From the NCBI GenBank assembly GCA_035517775.1, contig DATIYF010000120.1:1-54448 (forward strand): a stretch of DNA of 54,448 nucleotides. The letters run 5' to 3'. Position numbers and translations under genes: made by a program. This DNA comes from DATIYF01 sp035517775. GTDB lineage: Bacteria > Acidobacteriota > Terriglobia > Terriglobales > Acidobacteriaceae. Under the pieces are notes generated by a model. The model did not search any database. It was given only the letters and a program-made list of their open reading frames with translations, and was not told the DNA's origin. Positions 49,908 through 54,448 of the stretch are shown here, piece after piece (position 1 is the stretch's first letter; the number at the start of each line of letters is the position of its first letter).

Positions 49908-51227
49908 TCATCCCACCTCTTCACCCCAGTTTTCCAGAGTCTTCTTGACGAAGGCCATGAACTGATCGGCGACGGCGCCGTCAATCAGGCGGTGGTCGTA
50001 GCCCAGGGTGAGATGAACGACGGAGCGAATGGCGATCGAGTCGTTGCCGTCGGCATCGGTGACGACCAGGGGCATCTTGGTGATTCCACCCACGCCCATA
50101 ATGGCCGAGTTCGGCTGATTGATGATGGGCAAACCGAACACCGCGCCGAACTGGCCGGGATTGGTAACCGTGAAGGTTGAGCCTTCCACTTCTTCCGGCT
50201 TGAGCTTCTTGCCTCGAGCCCGCTCGCCGAGATCGGTAATGCCCCGCTGCAGACCCAGGAAGTTGAGCTCATCGGCATTCTTGAGCACGGGAACGATCAA
50301 TCCCCAATCGAGTGCCACCGCGATGCCCACGTTGACGTGGCGATGGTAGCGGACACTCTCGCCTTCGAGCGAGGCGTTCACGATAGGAAACTGCTGCAGG
50401 GCAATGATGGCGGCGCGCACGAAAAAGGGCATAAAGGTCAGACGCGCGCCGTGGCGTTGCTCGAAGGAAGACTTCAGTTTGTTGCGAAGAGAGACGATGC
50501 GGCTGAGGTCCACTTCGAACATCGCGTGCACGTGAGCGCTGGTGCGACGCGATTCGATCATGCGCTGGGCGATGATCTTGCGCATCTGGGTCATGGGCAC
50601 GAGATCGCCGGGAATTGTCGCAGGCGCAGAAGTGCGGGGCGCTGCCGCTGAGGCCGGAGCCGCAGCGGTCGCGGCTGTTGCGGCCGAAGGAACGCCGCGG
50701 TCGAGAAAAGCCATGATGTCCTGCTTGGTGATTCGGCCGCCGAGGCCGGTGCCGGTAACCGCGGAAAGGTCCAGGTTGTGCTCGCGGGCGATCTTGCGCA
50801 CCAGCGGCGAGGAGCGGGCGTGCTCATCTTCTGACTCGCGGGCAGCTGACTCGCGCCCGGCGGATTCACGGCCGGCCGCCGGCGCTTCCGGCTCGGGGGC
50901 GGGCACAGGTTTCGGAGCAGCGGCGGCGGGCTTGGCCGGGGGCGGGGCAGCGGCCCTAGGCGCAGCTTTGGCAGGCGCAGCCGCTTCACCATCGGACGCA
51001 ATGATGCCCACAATCGTATTCACCTGCACGGTAGCGCCCTCGCCGACCTTCACTTCCTGCAGTACGCCCGAGGCCGGCGAAGGAATTTCCGCATCCACTT
51101 TGTCGGTCGAGATTTCAAACAGCGGCTCGTCGCGCTGCACCTTATCTCCCGGCTTCTTGAGCCACTTGGTGATGGTGCCCTCAACAATGGACTCGCCCAT
51201 CTGGGGCATGATGACATCGGTTGGCAT
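49908..51227 (-). CDS. 2-oxoacid dehydrogenase E2 component (dihydrolipoamide acyltransferase)
   Basis: 439 residues. Residues 1-80 are the lipoyl domain with the lipoylated Lys43 (EISTDKVDAE). An Ala/Pro-rich linker (about 81-125) contains repeated RESAGRESAARESE. The peripheral subunit-binding domain is at about 138-175 (SSPLVRKIAREHNLDLSAVTGTGLGGRI). The catalytic domain runs to the end with HRLIDG (His412, Asp416). It transfers acyl groups to CoA in a pyruvate, 2-oxoglutarate or branched-chain complex. Domain choice does not tell which. E1 and E3 genes are not adjacent. The ATG at 51227 follows a GAAAGGGA site. Confidence 0.93.
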   Translation of the reverse strand: MPTDVIMPQMGESIVEGTITKWLKKPGDKVQRDEPLFEISTDKVDAEIPSPASGVLQEVKVGEGATVQVNTIVGIIASDGEAAAPAKAAPRAAAPPPAKPAAAAPKPVPAPEPEAPAAGRESAGRESAARESEDEHARSSPLVRKIAREHNLDLSAVTGTGLGGRITKQDIMAFLDRGVPSAATAATAAAPASAAAPRTSAPATIPGDLVPMTQMRKIIAQRMIESRRTSAHVHAMFEVDLSRIVSLRNKLKSSFEQRHGARLTFMPFFVRAAIIALQQFPIVNASLEGESVRYHRHVNVGIAVALDWGLIVPVLKNADELNFLGLQRGITDLGERARGKKLKPEEVEGSTFTVTNPGQFGAVFGLPIINQPNSAIMGVGGITKMPLVVTDADGNDSIAIRSVVHLTLGYDHRLIDGAVADQFMAFVKKTLENWGEEVG

Positions 51228-51265
51228 GGCTTCCCTTTCGCGCCCGCTGCCGGGCGCAATCTTGA

Positions 51266-51271
51266 ATTATA
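51266..51271 (-). promoter_or_regulatory. Candidate -10 box for the E2 gene
   Basis: TATAAT on the minus strand within an AT-rich patch (51261-51285) of an otherwise GC-rich gap, 38 bp before the E2 start. No good -35 is visible at 16-18 bp spacing. Confidence 0.4.
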
Positions 51272-51344
51272 TATTCTTGCAAATGAACGAAGGGAGGGCG
51301 GAAGCCCGCTACTCGCCTGTCCCACAAGGAACCTGATCGTGTGG

Positions 51345-51364
51345 CGCGGGCGCCCTCGCCCGCG
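51345..51364. repeat. Palindromic repeat CGCGGGCG-ccct-CGCCCGCG
   Basis: A perfect 8-bp stem in the gap between the divergent E2 and hydrolase genes. Related copies lie near 37049, 52646 and 53508. Confidence 0.8.
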
Positions 51365-51469
51365 TAGCCCGCGTCTTTCTCCGCAAGCTCTCCAGCGCTG
51401 CAACGTGCTCCCATCAGCTCAGCGTTCGCTTTTTGCGGCGGCCCAGGGAAGCCAGTAAACTAGCTGGCC

Positions 51470-52081
51470 ATGGTCAATTTTGCAGCCGTTCCTAAACGAA
51501 CGGCGCTCATCAACGTGGACCTGCAAGTGTGTTTCGTTGAGGGCTCACCCATCGCGGCGCCCGGCGGCCTGGCAATTCTGCAAAAGATGAACCGCCTGGC
51601 AGCGGCCTGCCGCGAGGCCGGAATTCTGGTCATTCATACCAGCATCGTCATGCGCCCCGACGGATCAAACCTCGGCGTCTTCGGCGAATTCAGCCCGCCG
51701 GCAAAGGCCGGAATTCTGAACAAAGGCGCGCCCACCGCCGCGCTCGATCACAGGCTGGTGGTCGATCCCCGCGACATCCTGCTCGATAAGCCGCGTTTCG
51801 GCGCATTCCACGGTACTGATCTTGAGCTGATCCTGCGCACCCGCGGCATAGACACTGTCATCATCGGCGGCGTGGCCACCAACATCTGCTGCGAAACCAC
51901 CGCGCGTGAAGCCGCCGTGCGTGACTTCCGCGTATTCTTTTTGAGCGACGGCACCGCCACCGCCGACATGGGCTCCGCCTCCGCCGCCGAACTGCAAAAG
52001 GCCACCTGCGCCACCCTCGGTTTCCTCTTCGCCCAGGTGCTGACCGTGGATGAGATGATGCAGAAAATCAAGAGCGCCTGA
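51470..52081 (+). CDS. Isochorismatase-family cysteine hydrolase
   Basis: 203 residues. The triad is visible: Asp17 (INVDLQ), Lys107 (LLDKPRFGAFHGTDL) and Cys140 (GVATNICCETTAREA), with the cis-peptide segment GGVAT. Family members hydrolyse amides such as nicotinamide, ureidoacrylate or isochorismate; the substrate cannot be told. Divergent from the E2 gene. Start codon chosen at 51470, the only upstream ATG that keeps the family N terminus. Confidence 0.9.
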   Translation: MVNFAAVPKRTALINVDLQVCFVEGSPIAAPGGLAILQKMNRLAAACREAGILVIHTSIVMRPDGSNLGVFGEFSPPAKAGILNKGAPTAALDHRLVVDPRDILLDKPRFGAFHGTDLELILRTRGIDTVIIGGVATNICCETTAREAAVRDFRVFFLSDGTATADMGSASAAELQKATCATLGFLFAQVLTVDEMMQKIKSA

Positions 52082-52273
52082 CTTTCGAGCCGCCCGGCAT
52101 CGGCGGCGGATCGCGACCAGGATCGGCGGCGGTTTCCGCCGGCGCAGAACCTGGCGCGGCTTATGCATCACTTTCTGCGCCCTCCTTTGCTTGCTTTTCA
52201 AGAAATATCGGCGAGGAGTAGACTTTAGCGATTTCTCGCCGATCCGCTGTTTGCGAGACAAGGAGAAGACTGG

Positions 52274-52594
52274 ATGAAATACGTTATCAGCTGGAACGAA
52301 CGTCCGCAGGGGTCGCCTGCAGAGTACGAGAATGCGCAGACGCGAATCCTTGAGGTGTTCGGGCAGTGGAAGGCGCCTGCCAATTTCAAAATCGAGTTCT
52401 TCGTGGTCAGGGTGGGCGATTGGGGAGGTCATTTGCTGGTCGACTGTGACGATCCGCTGACCGTTCACAAGTTTTGCTCGATGCTGCCGGCTTTCAGTAT
52501 GGAGGCACGCCCCGTAGTCCCCGTCCAGGACGCCGTCCGGGCCGAACTCGAAGTCATGGCCTGGCGCGACGCACTTAAGGGTAAAGTGGGATAG
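52274..52594 (+). CDS. DUF3303 family protein
   Basis: A 106-residue protein with the family-like text MKYVISWNERPQGSPAEYENAQ, FFVVRVGDWGGHLLVDCDD and LEVMAWRDALKGKV. These small ferredoxin-like-fold proteins are of unknown function. GAGACAAGGAGAAG provides the ribosome site. The ATG is right after it. Confidence 0.82.
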   Translation: MKYVISWNERPQGSPAEYENAQTRILEVFGQWKAPANFKIEFFVVRVGDWGGHLLVDCDDPLTVHKFCSMLPAFSMEARPVVPVQDAVRAELEVMAWRDALKGKVG

Positions 52595-52645
52595 GCAGGC
52601 TGAGGGAGCGCGGGAAGGCCCGGCCTTCCCCGCGCCCATGTGGAG

Positions 52646-52661
52646 CGGGCGCCCTCGCCCG
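52646..52661. repeat. Palindromic repeat CGGGCG-ccct-CGCCCG
   Basis: A degenerate member of the same palindrome family, downstream of the DUF3303 gene. The rest of 52595-52770 contains no gene. Confidence 0.65.
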
Positions 52662-52773
52662 TGAAATGCTGAAAGCCGATTGAAGCTCAGATTCCACGCA
52701 CACAGCTTTCACCAAGCCACATTTGCATTCCTCTGGTCCCGACAAAGGGGAATCGAAACAGGGTTGGTCTAAC

Positions 52774-52885
52774 AAAAGGAAAAGGCCAATCATGTTTCCA
52801 TGACTGACCTTTATTTATGCCGGCGACGACCGGAGTTTACCCTCAGCGAAGCCGAAGGGCTGCCGCACACTTTCGCGTGCATCGG
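52774..52885 (-). pseudogene. Decayed copy of the 5S rRNA 3' end and terminator
   Basis: Three blocks match the 5S region at 53559-53641 in the same order and strand: aaaaggaaaaggcca (52774-52788), the 26-bp block gacctttattta...cgacgacc (52806-52831, one mismatch) and cacactttcgcgtgca (52866-52881). About 34 bp of unrelated sequence replaces part of the 5S between the last two blocks. The remainder of the 5S is missing. It looks like the remnant of a lost rRNA operon end. Confidence 0.8.
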
Positions 52886-52945
52886 GGTCCCCCGGCACGC
52901 ACGATTTTGGCGTGATGGGGTGGTGGGGGTCCATCGGCGGGTCAG

Positions 52946-53095
52946 TTGCTCCGCCTCGGCGCGTATCGGTTCTATTTCTACAGTCATGAGCCGAATGAGC
53001 CGCCTCATATTCATGTGGATCGCGACGATTTCTCGGCCAAATTCTGGTTCGACCCGGTCCAACTCGCGGCAAATTCCGCGCGATACAATCAATAG
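52946..53095 (+). pseudogene. DUF4160 gene, 5'-truncated remnant
   Basis: One frame reads LRLGAYRFYFYSHEPNEPPHIHV followed by DRDDFSAKFWFDPVQLAANSARYNQ and a stop, the DUF4160 signature. The usual beginning (MP...ILR) is absent. The only possible starts are non-ATG (a TTG at 52946), directly after the 5S-derived remnant. The C terminus is also short. Together with DUF2442 just downstream it forms a known pair type, here probably broken. Confidence 0.75.
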
Positions 53096-53131
53096 TGGCA
53101 GAGCACAGGGCACAGCTCCTGGAGGCTTGGA

Positions 53132-53407
53132 ATGAGTTTTTTGGCGTCAGTGGCGGATGAGCGGGTGTTGGGCGTGGAGTTTACCGACGACGCGCTGAGC
53201 GTTTCGCTGCGTGACGGCCGCATTATCTCCGTGCCTCTGGTCTGGTACCCCCGCCTGCTCAATGCCACGCCCGCCCAGCGCAAGAACTGGAAGGTTGCCG
53301 GCGGCGGCTACGGTATTCACTGGCCCGACCTGGATGAAGACCTAAGCAGCGAAGGTTTGCTGCGCGGCGCGCCCGCTCCGAAAGCCCACGTTCCCGCCGA
53401 GAAATAG
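53132..53407 (+). CDS. DUF2442 family protein
   Basis: 91 residues with GGAGG seven bases before the ATG. Family-like text: VLGVEFTDDALSVSLRDGRIISVPLVWYPRLLNATPAQRKNW (residues about 12-53) and GIHWPDLDEDLSSEGLLRG. DUF2442 proteins are the usual downstream partners of DUF4160 and the pair is often seen in mobile regions, with a toxin-antitoxin role proposed but not proven. Here it is intact while its partner is truncated. Confidence 0.88.
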   Translation: MSFLASVADERVLGVEFTDDALSVSLRDGRIISVPLVWYPRLLNATPAQRKNWKVAGGGYGIHWPDLDEDLSSEGLLRGAPAPKAHVPAEK

Positions 53408-53556
53408 ATTACTCCGCCCCCCACCTTTGCATAGGACAAAACCGCAAAGGTGGGCCACCCGCCCAAGCACCCCAAGATTGAGAACGAGTGATCCTGTTCA
53501 GAGTGGGCCACCCGCGAGGGCGCCCGCCCCACATGCCCCACAGATACGACCCCCTC

Positions 53557-53596
53557 AAAAAGGAAAAGGCCACATTCATTTCTGAACATGGCCTTT
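53557..53596 (-). terminator. Intrinsic terminator of the rRNA operon
   Basis: On the minus strand, AAAGGCCA ... TGGCCTTT with a 16-base loop, followed by TCCTTTTTG, just after the 5S gene. Confidence 0.9.
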
Positions 53597-53602
53597 ATTT
53601 AT

Positions 53603-53718
<116 letters not shown>

Positions 53719-54049
53719 AAAGTTGAGGCGCTTAGCAGGCGTGAATGAGCCGCCGAAGGCGGCGAATGGAAGCCTGCTGCCGAAATCCCGAGCGCATTCT
53801 GCGAGGAATCTCTGCGCCATAATTCTCAAAGATCGTGAGGACGAAACCTCACAACTGAATAGATTGGGTGAACGCTGCAAGCAGCGTCCCTACAGAGCTT
53901 TTCGTCGGCGCACAGTCGTCAGTCACTGGTCCCCAGTCCTCGTCCAGTTTCTGACGAGGGACTGAGTACGCCCTCCGCTTTCGAACAGTTTCGAACTGAA
54001 AGCTGAGGGCTAAGTGCTGACGGCTGTTTTTATGCACCGAGTAAATTTT
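53719..54049 (-). other. 23S-5S spacer
   Basis: 331 bp without a tRNA or other gene. It holds a hairpin (AGTCCTCGTC/GACGAGGGACT, 53932-53964) and short runs that resemble the heptad repeats (about 53913-53968 and 54001-54027). Spacers of this length between 23S and 5S are longer than in typical rRNA operons. Confidence 0.7.

Positions 54050-54448
<399 letters not shown>

Overview
The window looks like a chromosomal segment of a GC-rich, Gram-negative Acidobacteriota-type bacterium. This is inferred from LpxA/FabZ/LpxI lipid A genes, the tgt-yajC-secD cluster, AMIN/FecR and PilZ proteins, and the many intergenic 'CACGAAGG' and 7-bp-period repeats. No 16S gene is present to settle the taxonomy.

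Region 1 (1-25.2 kb) is mostly core chromosome. In order it carries: secD (partial), yajC and tgt; an FNT-family channel; a YfcE-like phosphodiesterase, apt, acylphosphatase and efp; a YtxH protein; AMIN/FecR and PilZ proteins; tyrS divergent from purN; a Met tRNA; small membrane proteins; a DCC/HTTM fusion protein; a GT39-like glycosyltransferase; tatA; an M20 peptidase divergent from fabZ-lpxA-lpxI; zapA with a ZapB-like coiled-coil gene; an esterase; a membrane-anchored Bcp peroxiredoxin; a DUF3175 protein; an exported hypothetical; and lexA. A non-coding, strongly structured stretch follows zapA, where 6S RNA genes often lie.

Region 2 (about 25.2-26.1 kb) has no convincing gene. It holds two similar, apparently structured elements in tandem, and a palindrome flanked by A/T tracts.

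Region 3 (about 26.1-48.6 kb) is a one-directional phage-derived island with its own base usage (G-rich coding strand). It starts with small regulatory genes: a zinc ribbon, a sigma-region-4-like protein and a dual-specificity phosphatase, several separated by intrinsic terminators. Next come two large exported proteins: a tail-fibre/beta-helix protein, and a beta-helix plus NodB-deacetylase fusion. The head and tail module follows: terminase large subunit, a HipA-like kinase with DUF3037, portal, protease-position protein, scaffold-like coiled coil, major capsid, connectors, tail proteins, hub-like protein and an XhlA-like protein. I see no integrase, CI-type repressor, replication genes, small terminase, endolysin or tape measure. 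A domesticated particle, gene-transfer-agent-like element or eroded prophage is therefore more likely than an intact temperate phage.

Region 4 (48.6-54.4 kb) has a small lower-GC island with a DUF2335 membrane protein, a 2-oxoacid dehydrogenase E2 gene divergent from an isochorismatase-like hydrolase, a DUF3303 protein, and a truncated DUF4160 gene next to DUF2442. A decayed copy of the 5S rRNA end precedes the DUF4160 remnant. The window ends with the 5S rRNA and the 3' end of the 23S rRNA, both on the minus strand.

Throughout, degenerate tandem arrays with a 7-bp period occupy intergenic gaps. Several occur as inverted pairs able to form hairpins, and one appears to lie in frame inside tgt.
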